From a virus, in the IMG/VR virus record IMGVR_UViG_3300018877_000007, positions 1-44,522 of that record: a DNA stretch of 44,522 bases; one strand, given 5' to 3'. The position numbers and the translations under genes were made by a program. The notes under the pieces were generated by a model. It made no database searches. It worked only from the letters and a program-made list of their open reading frames with translations, and was not told the DNA's origin. Positions 6,629-14,311 of this stretch are shown here, piece by piece. Each line of letters starts with the position of its first letter. The stretch's first letter is position 1.

Positions 6629-7161
6629 GCCCGGGCCCGCCTGTCCTCGTCTTCCGTCCGGGCCGCGGCGGCGGACCCGACGGTGAGGGCCCAGATGGCG
6701 GCGGTGGCCCACGTCTTCCCGAGCATCTGCCCGGCGACGCCGGCGGGGGTGGTGGGGAACCCGGCGATCCACAGGAAGAGGAGGGTGTCGAGGGGCGCGG
6801 CGGCGGCGAATGACGCCCACACGGCGACGGTCCACCCGCGGTCGCGGAGGGCGGTGTAGACGGTGAGGTCGAGGAGTTCGGCGAGGCAGAACGCGACGGC
6901 GGAGGCGGCGGCGATCCGGCCGTCGCCGTAGGCGGCTGAGAGCGCGGTGCCGGCGGCGATGCAGGCGAGCGTCGCCGGCCGGCCGGCGACGTTCTGGATG
7001 GTGTCGCGGATGGTGAGGACGGCGCCGGCGGCGTAGACGCCGGCGGTGGCGGCGAGCCCGAACCCGACGGGGGTGAGGCCGTAGCGGCTGGTGAGGACGT
7101 TCGCGAGGGCGATGAGGGCGACGTAGAGGGCGGCGGCGGGGAACGCGCGGGCGCGGGTCAC
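6625..7161 (-). CDS. yhhQ-like: VUT/YhhQ-family queuosine-precursor transporter
   Basis: 178 residues with about five to six hydrophobic spans. Family features are LYVALIALANVLTSRYG at the N-terminus, PVGFGLAATAGVYAAGAVLTIRD, AVAFCLAELLDLTVYTAL, a DTLLFLWIAGF span and GQMLGKTWAT near the end. These match the VUT (YhhQ) family, inner-membrane transporters that import preQ0/preQ1. In a phage lacking deazaguanine synthesis this would supply the base used by the DpdA-like enzyme at 5757-6422. It starts GTG at 7161 (GTGA overlap) and ends in an ATGA overlap with the next gene. Confidence 0.82.
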   Translation of the reverse strand: MTRARAFPAAALYVALIALANVLTSRYGLTPVGFGLAATAGVYAAGAVLTIRDTIQNVAGRPATLACIAAGTALSAAYGDGRIAAASAVAFCLAELLDLTVYTALRDRGWTVAVWASFAAAAPLDTLLFLWIAGFPTTPAGVAGQMLGKTWATAAIWALTVGSAAAARTEDEDRRARA

Positions 7162-7445
7162 GGTGGGTCTCCGATGGGTAGCGGCAACTGCTGCGGGCGG
7201 ACCCGGGGGACGGCCTTGTCGGCGGGGATGCAGTGCGGGGCGTGGGGGTGGTACCGCTTCGTGGGTGCGTCGAGTTCTTCGCCAGCGGCGAGGATGACGA
7301 GCGTCCCGGCGCCGCGGGTGGCGACCCTGTACCGGCCGTCGGGTTCCGGGTATGGCTGCAACGGGACTGTGCCGCCGCGCGGTGCGTGGGCCCAGACGAT
7401 TTGGGCGCCGCACCCGTTGGGGCAGATCCGGCCGCGGGCGGTCAT
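7158..7445 (-). CDS. Small zinc-binding-type protein
   Basis: 95 residues. CPNGCGAQIVWAHAPRG near the N-terminus and HPHAPHC near residue 70 form a split Cys/His cluster typical of small actinophage zinc proteins. The centre is beta-rich (GRYRVATRGAGTLVIL). Function unknown. It overlaps the transporter gene by four bases and heads the modification block. Confidence 0.62.
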   Translation of the reverse strand: MTARGRICPNGCGAQIVWAHAPRGGTVPLQPYPEPDGRYRVATRGAGTLVILAAGEELDAPTKRYHPHAPHCIPADKAVPRVRPQQLPLPIGDPP

Positions 7446-7669
7446 CGGCGTGTCCAGGGGTTGTAGCCAGCGAGGAGGAGTTCGAGGGCGACGTCGGAGC
7501 GGCAGGCGCAGATTTCGGCGATGAGGTGGCGGGGTTGGCCGGCGGCGTGGAGGCGCCGGGCCAAGCCGATGTTGTCGAGCACTGGCTGGGGGTGGCCGGG
7601 TCGGTGTGGGCGGTTGTGGTATTCGCGGACGGCGGGGGCGGTGCGGCGTTCGTCGTGGGGTTCGTCCAC
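7442..7669 (-). CDS. Small hypothetical protein
   Basis: 75 residues starting MDEPHDERRTAP from the GTG at 7669, with AGGAGG upstream. The C-terminal half (LARRLHAAGQPRHLIAEIC) predicts two helices followed by ALELLLAGYNPW, perhaps a small helix-turn-helix, but the match is weak. It is the first gene after the 7689-7721 hairpin. Confidence 0.55.
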   Translation of the reverse strand: MDEPHDERRTAPAVREYHNRPHRPGHPQPVLDNIGLARRLHAAGQPRHLIAEICACRSDVALELLLAGYNPWTRR

Positions 7670-7688
7670 GGGGGGCCTCCTGGTGGGG

Positions 7689-7721
7689 CCGCCCGGCCCC
7701 CGTGTGGTGGGGGCCGGGCGG
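7689..7721. terminator. Strong 13-bp hairpin inside the early operon
   Basis: CCGCCCGGCCCCC and GGGGGCCGGGCGG pair perfectly around a 7-base loop in the only sizeable gap between 7445 and 9419. It lacks a T-run. It may attenuate leftward transcription into the modification block. Confidence 0.6.
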
Positions 7722-7725
7722 TGGG

Positions 7726-8175
7726 TCACGGGCTGTTCGTGAAGTCGGGGCCGGGCTGCCTGGAGTTCATCTCGGCGGTCTCCAACCAGGCGGTGGCCTG
7801 GGGGGTCGGCGGTGGGCGCATGTCGGGGGTGAGGGTGGCTTCGGCGCCGGGTGGGTCGTCGGTGGGGCGGTCGCGTTCGAGGAGGGCGTGGAGGGTGCCG
7901 TCGGGGGTGAATTGGGCGGTGTGGACCCGCCACCCCATGGCGGCGAGCCGGCCCACGGAGGCGATGCTGTAAACGGTCTGGTACTCCATGGGGGGCCACC
8001 CGGTGAGCTCGACGACCTCCCCGATGGGGCGGGGGTGCCGGGTCAGGACGTCGTCAAGGACCGCCTGTATCGCGGCGCGGCGGGCGGTGGCGGGGGCCTC
8101 GGTCGACATGTAGGAGTCGTTGTACGTACGGACGAAACGAACGATGTCGTCGTCGGTGACGGTGTAGCCGGTCAT
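7726..8175 (-). CDS. Hypothetical protein
   Basis: 149 residues. The N-terminal two-thirds (DDDIVRFVRTYNDSYM, then AIQAVLDDVLTRHPRPIGEVVELTG) is helical. The C-terminus is Pro/Glu-rich and probably disordered. No family recognised. The start overlaps the upstream stop (ATGA). The segment around 8125-8145 carries a GTACGTACGGACGAA stretch reminiscent of the repeats at 3386-3420. Confidence 0.6.
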   Translation of the reverse strand: MTGYTVTDDDIVRFVRTYNDSYMSTEAPATARRAAIQAVLDDVLTRHPRPIGEVVELTGWPPMEYQTVYSIASVGRLAAMGWRVHTAQFTPDGTLHALLERDRPTDDPPGAEATLTPDMRPPPTPQATAWLETAEMNSRQPGPDFTNSP

Positions 8176-8852
8176 GACGGGTCCGGGACGGCGGTGAGGC
8201 CGGTCGCGAACGTGGCGGCCGGCACCCGGGCCGGCGCGGGTGCCGCGGCAGCGTCCTCCATGGCGAGCGTGACGTGCTCGGTCTCCGCCGAGCGCTCACC
8301 GTGCTGGTCGTCGTCGGCCGCAGCCTGGTCTTCCATGGCGAGGACGAACTCACGGATGAGCTCCGGGGCGGCGTCCCGCCACGTCGGGACGTCCCCGAGC
8401 TGGTGCCCGGCGAAGTACGTCGTCCACGCCGTGGTGAGGCCGGCGTCGTCGAGGTCCGCGGCGGCCTGCCAGTCCCTGAGCTCGGTCATGGCCTGGTCGG
8501 CGCGGGCGGCGGACCCGTCGTCGTCGAAGGGGATCGGGTTGTCCCCGGTGCGCTCCGCCCTCAGCGCGACGATCAGGTCTTGCATGGTGCCGGCCGGGCC
8601 GACGAGGTCGAGCATCTTCGTCAGGTGCCGGTCGTCGAGGACTTCGAGGGCGCGGACCTTGACGACGGCGGTTTCCGCGCCGTCCTGGTCGTCGTCCTCG
8701 ACGAGCCGGGTGCGGGTGAGGCGGACGAGAGCGTAGACGGGGCTGGGGTCGACGCTGAGGAGGCTTCCGCTGCGGCTTTCCAGGTTGGACAGGTTGCCGT
8801 CGGGGAGTCCGCCGGCGAGGCGGACGGTGGGGCGGGTGAGGCGGTCGGACAT
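8172..8852 (-). CDS. Hypothetical early protein
   Basis: 226 residues starting MSDRLTRPTVRLAGG at an ATG with GGAG upstream. The N-terminal half is beta-rich and includes VYALVRLTRTRLVED and AVVKVRALEVLDD, like a small barrel. The C-terminal half is acidic and Ala-rich. Proteins of this layout occur in actinophage recombination regions, but I cannot name the family. Confidence 0.6.
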   Translation of the reverse strand: MSDRLTRPTVRLAGGLPDGNLSNLESRSGSLLSVDPSPVYALVRLTRTRLVEDDDQDGAETAVVKVRALEVLDDRHLTKMLDLVGPAGTMQDLIVALRAERTGDNPIPFDDDGSAARADQAMTELRDWQAAADLDDAGLTTAWTTYFAGHQLGDVPTWRDAAPELIREFVLAMEDQAAADDDQHGERSAETEHVTLAMEDAAAAPAPARVPAATFATGLTAVPDPS

Positions 8853-8862
8853 GGTGCTCCGT

Positions 8863-9198
8863 TCAGAGGTCGAGGGTGGCGACGAGCCGGAGGAGTTGGT
8901 CGGCGCAGTGCCGGTATGTGCTGTCGTCGTCTTCGCCGGCCCGCCACTCGTCGGCGAGGGCGAACAGCGCGTCCCGTTCGGGGTGGGTGGGCTCGGTGGC
9001 CGGCGGGTCGTTCTGGACGTACATGGACACGTCGAGGTGCTGCGCCGCGTTCGTGTGGACCTCTGCGAGGTCGCGGAGCGTGTGGCGGAAACGGGCATCG
9101 TCCATGCGGCCTGTGATCCGGAGGTGCGCGACGCGGTCCGGGCCGAAGTCGATGGGGCTCGGGTCCGGGTCGGGGGTGTACGGGATCGTCCTGGTCAT
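8863..9198 (-). CDS. Hypothetical protein
   Basis: 111 residues. DFGPDRVAHLRITGRM starts a small alpha/beta unit, followed by a helical C-terminus with acidic patches (ADEWRAGEDDDSTYRHC). Its ATG shares one base with the previous stop (TGATG). No family recognised. Confidence 0.58.
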   Translation of the reverse strand: MTRTIPYTPDPDPSPIDFGPDRVAHLRITGRMDDARFRHTLRDLAEVHTNAAQHLDVSMYVQNDPPATEPTHPERDALFALADEWRAGEDDDSTYRHCADQLLRLVATLDL

Positions 9199-9419
9199 CA
9201 GGGCTCCTGGGGTTCGTCGGGGGCTGGGAGGGGTTCGACGTAGCCGGCCAACTGGTCCGGGGTGAGGCGTTGGGCGTGGCGCCGGCGCCACCGCGGCACC
9301 GCGCCGGGGTCGGCGCCGCAGTTCGGGTGGTCGTCGACGTCTGCGAGGACCGGGTCCATCGCGAACCCGCACACGGGGCACAGCCGGGGGCCGGGGAACC
9401 GGCGGTGGGTGACGGCCAC
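9198..9419 (-). CDS. Small zinc-binding-type protein
   Basis: 73 residues from the GTG at 9419, three bases beyond the stop of the annealing-protein gene. CPVCGFAMDP and HPNCGADP form a Cys/His cluster. The C-terminus (LTPDQLAGYVEPLPAP) is short and acidic. It probably binds zinc; function unknown. Confidence 0.58.
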   Translation of the reverse strand: MAVTHRRFPGPRLCPVCGFAMDPVLADVDDHPNCGADPGAVPRWRRRHAQRLTPDQLAGYVEPLPAPDEPQEP

Positions 9420-9421
9420 GG

Positions 9422-10558
9422 CTACAGCGGTTCCGCGGCCCGAGCCCGGGCGCCGGCGAGGACGTGGTCCGCGATGCGTTCGTCGCGCTTCTCCTCGTCG
9501 GTGGTGTAGCCGATGTTCCGGGCCGCAGTGGTCACGAGCTCGATGTCCTCGGAGGTGAGGTCGTCGGTGGTGTTGATGGGCCGGCCGACGATGTCGGTGC
9601 ACAGGTTGAGCCGGTCGTCGCGGGCGGTGACCTTGATGCTGCCGAGCTCGGCGAACATGGCCCGTTCCGCGCGGCGCCGGTCGGCCATCGGGTCCGCCGG
9701 CTCCGCGTCCGGGCCGGGGGCGGGCGGCACGGGAGCCGGCCCGGTGCCGGGGTCGGCGGGCGCCGGGGGCCGCGACACGCCGGGGTCGCCGCGGGGGAAC
9801 TCCTCCTCGACGCGCAACTCCCCCCGCTGGATGGAGCCGTACAGGGTCTGCAGCTGCGCCAGGTCCTGCCCGGTCCACCGGGACGCGGCCCGGCCGATGC
9901 GGTCCGCCATCTGGTCCGGGGACACCCCGAGCCGCTCGAACGCCGCGACCGCGTCCGCGACGCGCTGCTGCAGGGGCTTCCCACCGCCGTGCTCGTTCGT
10001 CTTCGCGGCGATCTCCTGCGCCTCGTCGACGAACCACAACGGTAAGACGGAGAAGATGGCCTCCCGTACCCGGCGGGCGCCGGCGTTGGCGTTGTTCTCG
10101 TAGATGTCCCTCATCTCCGTGATGGGCTTGGGGCCCTTCTTGGTGTCGCGGATGTGGGGGACGATGAACGTCGACGACACCCGGACGTTCCGTTCGAGGT
10201 CCCACGCGTACGCCTGCATCTCTGACTGCTTGTGCTCGTCGTCGCGGAGCATCTCGGCGACGCCGTAGGTGACGTTCCCCCACATCCCGGCGAGCTCGCG
10301 GGCGAGGTACACCGACGGGCCGGCGACTCGTTCCCCGCCGCGGGGGAACGCGAAGAACGCCCGGCCGGCGAGGCGCGGGTTCTGGCAGGCGTCGCGCATG
10401 GCGAGGGTCGCGGCGGCGACGTCGCGGGGGTACTGCATCGCGACGAGGACCGCGGCTTGCACCTCGGCGACGGCGCGGGACTGTTCGACGGCGGTGGCCT
10501 GCCCGACGCGGGCGGGGCCGCGGGTGGGGCGGGCGTCTGGGACGGCGATTTCGGTCAC
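9422..10558 (-). CDS. recT-like: RecT-like single-strand annealing protein
   Basis: 378 residues from the GTG at 10558. The N-terminal 230 residues match phage annealing proteins found beside RecE-type nucleases: AFFAFPRGGERVAGPSV, MWGNVTYGVAEM, EMQAYAWDLERNVRVS, VPHIRDTKKG and DIYENNANAGARRVREAI. A Pro-rich linker (about 240-275) leads to a helical tail (AMFAELGSIKVTARDDRLN). These proteins coat single strands made by the exonuclease and anneal them to complementary DNA. The pairing with the gene at 11239-12186 supports the call. Assignment to a specific annealing superfamily is uncertain. Confidence 0.7.
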   Translation of the reverse strand: MTEIAVPDARPTRGPARVGQATAVEQSRAVAEVQAAVLVAMQYPRDVAAATLAMRDACQNPRLAGRAFFAFPRGGERVAGPSVYLARELAGMWGNVTYGVAEMLRDDEHKQSEMQAYAWDLERNVRVSSTFIVPHIRDTKKGPKPITEMRDIYENNANAGARRVREAIFSVLPLWFVDEAQEIAAKTNEHGGGKPLQQRVADAVAAFERLGVSPDQMADRIGRAASRWTGQDLAQLQTLYGSIQRGELRVEEEFPRGDPGVSRPPAPADPGTGPAPVPPAPGPDAEPADPMADRRRAERAMFAELGSIKVTARDDRLNLCTDIVGRPINTTDDLTSEDIELVTTAARNIGYTTDEEKRDERIADHVLAGARARAAEPL

Positions 10559-10815
10559 GGGGCGCCCACGATCCGGGCGACATGCGCGCCGGTGCCGCTG
10601 TCGGCTTCGTCGCACCAGCGGATGTCGGCCCACCGCGGCGGCGGGTCCTCGGCGTTAGTGGCGACCGGGGGAAGCTCGACCCGGCCGACGAACGCGGCGG
10701 ATTCTTCCGCGGCGAGGGTGTCCAGGGCGGTCAGGACCCGGGACAACGCGAGCGCGACGGTCGAGTCCAGTTCGTCGGCCTGGACGGGCATCGTGGGGTC
10801 GGGGGGTGTGGTCAC
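10555..10815 (-). CDS. Hypothetical protein
   Basis: 86 residues, GTG start overlapping the upstream stop. A long helix (STVALALSRVLTALDTLAAEESAAFVG) precedes a short Trp-containing C-terminus (PPRWADIRWCDEADS). It sits between the zinc protein at 10812 and the annealing protein and may be an accessory of recombination. No family recognised. Confidence 0.58.
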   Translation of the reverse strand: MTTPPDPTMPVQADELDSTVALALSRVLTALDTLAAEESAAFVGRVELPPVATNAEDPPPRWADIRWCDEADSGTGAHVARIVGAP

Positions 10816-11009
10816 GGGGTCTCCTTGGGGGCGGTGGGTGTGCGTTGGTGCCGGGCCGGGTCGCCGCCGCACGCGAGGTACGGGCTCTGGTCGGCGTCAG
10901 GGGCACCTTGCCAGGCGCATACGACACATCGGGGCGGCCAGTTCTTGAGGGCGGGGACGACGGCGCCGGGCGGGCGGCGGGGGCTGGTGCGGTTGCGGTC
11001 CAGTCCCAT
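10812..11009 (-). CDS. Small Cys-rich protein
   Basis: 65 residues. PPRCVVCAWQGAPDAD and ACGGDPARH provide three Cys and a His, suggesting a small zinc finger. The ATG shares a base with the preceding stop (TGATG). Function unknown. Confidence 0.58.
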   Translation of the reverse strand: MGLDRNRTSPRRPPGAVVPALKNWPPRCVVCAWQGAPDADQSPYLACGGDPARHQRTPTAPKETP

Positions 11010-11242
11010 CACGCACCACCCGACGAGCGGTACACGCGGGGCGCGAAACCGAACGACCAGGTCAGGCTGGTGACGGCCACGGCCACGATCCAAGCCCAGG
11101 ACGGCAGGCCCACGGTCGCTCGGAGCAAGAAGTACAACGCGAGTACAGGCACGCCCACCAGTGCCAGGAACAGCGCGTAAGCACGGCGGAAGGTCAGTCG
11201 CCCCCCGCGGCCGGTCGAGGAAGTAGAAGTGGGGTCGGTCAT
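11009..11242 (-). CDS. Small two-span membrane protein
   Basis: 77 residues with two hydrophobic segments (AYALFLALVGVPVLALYFLL and WAWIVAVAVTSLTWSFGF) separated by a short basic/polar loop. The ATG overlaps the exonuclease stop (ATGA). Placement in the middle of recombination genes is odd for a membrane protein; role unknown. Confidence 0.62.
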   Translation of the reverse strand: MTDPTSTSSTGRGGRLTFRRAYALFLALVGVPVLALYFLLRATVGLPSWAWIVAVAVTSLTWSFGFAPRVYRSSGGA

Positions 11243-12186
11243 GGGGTGTCCTCCACGTCGTAGTCACCGCGGGCCGCGGCGTCGTCGTGCTGCCGCGCCG
11301 CCCACGCCGGCGAGTCCAACCAGGCGGTGCGGTCGTCGTTGTAACCGGGCCACCACCCGGACTCCATGCACCGGCGATACACGGCCAGGGCCTTCCGGTT
11401 CCGCACCCGCCCCCGCTGCAGCACCTCTTCCGGGAGCCGGTACACCGCAGTCAGGTACGGCGGGGACTTCTCGACCATCACCAGCAGGTACACGTCCGGG
11501 CCGCCAGCGCCCGGACCGACTGGGTCCAGCCCGCACGCCGCGGCCGCGTCGAGGTACCAGGCGGCCTGCTGGTCGTAGCCGAACGCGGCCATCGCCTTCC
11601 CCGCGGAGTCCGGGTCGGCCCGAACTGTGGTCTTGAGGTCGACGATGACGACGCGCTCCCCGAACCCGCGTTCGAGGACCCGGTCCAGGCGGGCCCGGCG
11701 CCACACCCCGGCGTCGTCGTCGAACCAGATCAACGTCTGCTCGGAGTCCCCCGACGCCGGGTCCAGGAGCGGCCCGGCTTCCGGGTGCGCGCGGACCGCC
11801 GCCACCATCGCCTCGACCTCGGCCATGTCCTTCGTGAGCAGCGGGGTACGGCCGGCGGCGTACGCGGCCTTCTTCGCGTCCTGTGCCTTGGTGGTGCGCC
11901 ACGAGTCGGCGTCGACGACGACCAGGCCCGACCCGGTCCCGAGGAGCAGCTCGTGGGCGGCGTGCCCCAGGTCGTACTCCTTCTTCGGCGGCTGGGGGTT
12001 GTCGGCGTACCAGCGGTACGCGGCGGGGCAGTGCGGCGGCAGGAGCCGCTTCGCGCCGGACGACGAGATCGACCCGCACGCGACGGGGTCCCGCAAGTAG
12101 TCCTCGAACGACAGGTCCCGCAGGACGTACGCGCCGGGCGCCGGCGCCGGCTCGGCGAGCGCTGCGAGGATCTCGGCGGGGGTCAC
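11239..12186 (-). CDS. recE-like: RecE-like exonuclease (PD-(D/E)XK)
   Basis: 315 residues from the GTG at 12186, which overlaps the upstream stop (GTGA); an ATG at 12219 is in frame but lies inside the previous gene. Features are SISSSGAKRLLPPHCPAAY, LGHAAHELLLG, then ARLDRV, VVIVDLKTT (the D-x-K catalytic core) and FGYDQQAAWYLDAA. This is the order found in RecE/PDDEXK exonucleases that resect one strand of double-stranded DNA from 5' ends. Together with the RecT-like protein it forms a recombination pair for replication or end repair. Confidence 0.78.
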   Translation of the reverse strand: MTPAEILAALAEPAPAPGAYVLRDLSFEDYLRDPVACGSISSSGAKRLLPPHCPAAYRWYADNPQPPKKEYDLGHAAHELLLGTGSGLVVVDADSWRTTKAQDAKKAAYAAGRTPLLTKDMAEVEAMVAAVRAHPEAGPLLDPASGDSEQTLIWFDDDAGVWRRARLDRVLERGFGERVVIVDLKTTVRADPDSAGKAMAAFGYDQQAAWYLDAAAACGLDPVGPGAGGPDVYLLVMVEKSPPYLTAVYRLPEEVLQRGRVRNRKALAVYRRCMESGWWPGYNDDRTAWLDSPAWAARQHDDAAARGDYDVEDTP

Positions 12187-12428
12187 CGGGGTCGCCGGTG
12201 CTGGTCGGCGTCCGGGCATGTCGTGAAGTGCGACATGCCCCGCTTCTCGCCCGCGTCCAGCTCGGTGCGGCCGGCCGGCGCCGACCGCACCCGCAGGCGC
12301 CCGTCGACGAGCCGCACGGCGAGGTTCCCCGCCGGGTCCGGTTCCGCGTTCAGCGGGATCCGTTTCCCGGTGCTGTCGGACACCGCCCACCGGATCGGCG
12401 CCTCACACGACCGGCACGCCGCGGTCAC
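12183..12428 (-). CDS. Small zinc-finger protein
   Basis: 81 residues. CRSCEAPIRWAVSDSTG at the N-terminus and SHFTTCPDADQHR at the C-terminus form a split four-ligand cluster with a beta-rich centre. This pattern is frequent in actinophage early operons. GTG start within a GTGA overlap. Possibly a nucleic-acid-binding accessory; function unproven. Confidence 0.65.
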   Translation of the reverse strand: MTAACRSCEAPIRWAVSDSTGKRIPLNAEPDPAGNLAVRLVDGRLRVRSAPAGRTELDAGEKRGMSHFTTCPDADQHRRPR

Positions 12429-12805
12429 AACTGGCTGCCGACGCGGACCGGGTGCGCGAAGACCAGGACGGACGCCCCGGTGCGCTCCGCGACGTCGCGG
12501 ACCGCTTCCGGGTCGTACTGCGGCCACGACGACAGCACGATGACGTACTTCTCGTCGGGGAGGGCGAGGACGCCCACGGTGGGGACGTCCTCGGTCTGGG
12601 CGCGATCGTGGGCGGCCTGCGCCTCCGCGAGGAGGTCCGGGCCGTCCTCGGTGTCCGGCTTGGCGAGGGCCGTGCGGGTGGCGTCGATCGCGGCACGCAG
12701 ATCGGTTGACCGGACGAACACGCCGTCCACGTGTCCGAGGGTCTGTTCGTACTGTCCGAGGTGGGCGATGATCACCGCGAGGGCGCGGCGGGCTTGGGAG
12801 GTCAC
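12425..12805 (-). CDS. Hypothetical protein
   Basis: 126 residues with two parts: an N-terminal helical bundle (ALAVIIAHLGQYEQTLG, then LRAAIDATRTAL) and a C-terminal alpha/beta half (TVGVLALPDEKYVIVLSSWPQ, then ASVLVFAHPVRVG). GTG start, overlapping neighbours on both sides. No family recognised. Confidence 0.6.
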   Translation of the reverse strand: MTSQARRALAVIIAHLGQYEQTLGHVDGVFVRSTDLRAAIDATRTALAKPDTEDGPDLLAEAQAAHDRAQTEDVPTVGVLALPDEKYVIVLSSWPQYDPEAVRDVAERTGASVLVFAHPVRVGSQL

Positions 12806-13011
12806 AGGAAGGCCCCTTCCGAGGCGTACACGACCACCGCGACCATCCCGACGAACGACAGGACAGCGGCGGCGAGGTAGGTGAGGGAACGGCGGTCATC
12901 GTCCATGAACAACCAGTCCATGGACAGGGTGAGGAGGACGAGGGTCCCGCACAGCCACGCCCCGACGAGCGCGACCCCGACCACCGCGGCGATGGCCTCG
13001 ACGGGGGTCAC
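12802..13011 (-). CDS. Small two-span membrane protein
   Basis: 69 residues. Spans IAAVVGVALVGAWLCGTLVL and LTYLAAAVLSFVGMVAVVVY are separated by a charged MDDDRRS turn. GTG start in a GTGA overlap. It resembles the two-span protein at 11009-11242 in size and topology, though not clearly in sequence. Role unknown. Confidence 0.62.
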   Translation of the reverse strand: MTPVEAIAAVVGVALVGAWLCGTLVLLTLSMDWLFMDDDRRSLTYLAAAVLSFVGMVAVVVYASEGAFL

Positions 13012-13283
13012 GGGGTGGTTCGTTCCTGGTCGTAGGTGAGCGCCCGCAGCGTCGCCGCGCGGGCACGGGCCACCTCCAACGACTCCCAGCCGGCGGCAAC
13101 CAGCGCGCGGGCGCACGCCTCCTCCCACGCCGCGGCCCGTTCCTCCGGGGTGGCCGGCGGGCGGCCCATGCGGGCGGTGTTGCGGGCGAGCGCGGAGCAC
13201 TCCCCGCACCGGTGGCGCCCGGCCGTGCACTCCCGGTTCCGCCACCACTGGAACAGGGCCAGGAACCCCCGCAGCCGGCTCAC
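13008..13283 (-). CDS. Small Cys-rich protein
   Basis: 91 residues. An N-terminal cluster (CTAGRHRCGECSALARN) may bind zinc. The rest is a long Ala-rich helix (ERAAAWEEACARALVAAG). GTG start within a GTGA overlap. No family recognised. Confidence 0.58.
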   Translation of the reverse strand: MSRLRGFLALFQWWRNRECTAGRHRCGECSALARNTARMGRPPATPEERAAAWEEACARALVAAGWESLEVARARAATLRALTYDQERTTP

Positions 13284-13726
13284 GCCGGATCCCCGTCCGG
13301 GAGGAGCCCGTGCCGCTCGCCGTACACGTGCGCGGCACGGCCCATGAGGACCCACACGTCCACCGGCTGGAGGTGCGGCAGGTACCGGACCACCGCGTCA
13401 CCCTCCTGCGGGATCACGACATGGACCGCGGCGACCGGCAGCCCATCGGACGGCACCGACCCGGCCAGCTGCGTCGACCGGGCCAGCGCCCGGTACAGGC
13501 CCGCGATCTCCCCGCGCAGGTCGTGGATCTCGGCCTGAGCGGTGTGGAGTTGCTCGGTGGTGGACTCCAGCAGCTGGCGGGTGTCGACGAGTTCCTCAAA
13601 CGCGGCGGTCTCCCGGATCTGCCCCAGGAACGCCGGGGACGCCACCCGGTCCAAGGCATCGGGGAGGAGCCGGCGCGGTGCGGCCGGGGGGCGCCTACGG
13701 GGCCAGGGGCGCGGTATCTTGGGCAT
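13280..13726 (-). CDS. Coiled-coil protein of unknown function
   Basis: 148 residues. A basic Pro/Arg N-terminus (MPKIPRPWPRRRPP) is followed by a coiled coil around residues 40-85 (LLESTTEQLHTAQAEIHDL) and a beta-rich C-terminus (VAAVHVVIPQEGDAVVRYL). The ATG has GGAG upstream. It lies just after the 13777-13808 hairpin, so its level may depend on readthrough. Confidence 0.58.
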   Translation of the reverse strand: MPKIPRPWPRRRPPAAPRRLLPDALDRVASPAFLGQIRETAAFEELVDTRQLLESTTEQLHTAQAEIHDLRGEIAGLYRALARSTQLAGSVPSDGLPVAAVHVVIPQEGDAVVRYLPHLQPVDVWVLMGRAAHVYGERHGLLPDGDPA

Positions 13727-13776
13727 GCGGGCAAGTCTCCTTCGGGAGCGGGTTCTGCGGGGTTGAGGGGTTCGGC

Positions 13777-13808
13777 GCGGCGGTCACCCGGGGGCGGGTG
13801 ACCGCCGC
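13777..13808. terminator. Strong 13-bp hairpin inside the early operon
   Basis: GCGGCGGTCACCC pairs perfectly with GGGTGACCGCCGC around a 6-base loop, just downstream of the leftward gene ending at 13815. No T-run; candidate attenuator. Confidence 0.6.
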
Positions 13809-13814
13809 AGCCCG

Positions 13815-14129
13815 TTACACCGCCGGAGGCCGCGGGTCGTACGTGGCGACCGCCACCGCGACCCACGGCGGCACATGCCGCATGCCGTAGAACCGCTCCG
13901 TGCGCCGGGCCACCCCCACCGCGCCGTTCTGCCGGACCAGCGGCCCGTACACCTCGGAGTACGGCTGCACGCTGGTCCGGCTGCCGTCCGGTTCGACGGT
14001 CCACTCGTAATCGATGCGCATGCTGTCGGGGGCGTAGGTGTGCCCGGTGTCCAACTTGCGGGCCGGGACGTCGACCACGGACGCCGTGACCCTGACCCTG
14101 TGGACGGTGCGGGGGTTGTTCGTCGCCAT
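13815..14129 (-). CDS. Hypothetical beta-rich protein
   Basis: 104 residues starting MATNNPRTVHRVRV at an ATG preceded by GGAG. It alternates short strands throughout (VRVTASVVDVPARKL, then MRIDYEWTVEPDG and WVAVAVATYDPRP), suggesting a small beta sandwich. No known motif. Confidence 0.6.
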   Translation of the reverse strand: MATNNPRTVHRVRVTASVVDVPARKLDTGHTYAPDSMRIDYEWTVEPDGSRTSVQPYSEVYGPLVRQNGAVGVARRTERFYGMRHVPPWVAVAVATYDPRPPAV

Positions 14130-14155
14130 GGGGGCTCCTTCATGCGGGGGCGGGG

Positions 14156-14275
14156 TTAGCGGGCGGAGCCGCCGTGGGTGGCGTTCATGTGCTGCTTCCG
14201 GTCGAACAGGCGCAACAGGCCGGTGAACTTCGCGCCGCACTTCGGGCAGAACACGGCCGGTTCGGGGCGAGCCAC
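14156..14275 (-). CDS. 39-residue single zinc-finger protein
   Basis: Starts GTG at 14275 with GAGGAG upstream and ends TAA. The whole protein is one C2H2-like finger: CPKCGAKF at residues 10-17, then DRKQHMNATHGG, giving Cys-x2-Cys and His-x4-His. The domain occupies almost the entire chain. It may bind nucleic acid or protein; role unknown. Confidence 0.7.
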   Translation of the reverse strand: MARPEPAVFCPKCGAKFTGLLRLFDRKQHMNATHGGSAR

Positions 14276-14311
14276 GGGGTACTCCTCGGGTGGGGGCGGG
14301 ATGATGTTGGT

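Noticed and set aside
11239-12219. RecE-like start at the ATG at 12219
   Set aside because: It would overlap the preceding gene by 37 bases, whereas the GTG at 12186 gives the GTGA overlap seen throughout this operon.
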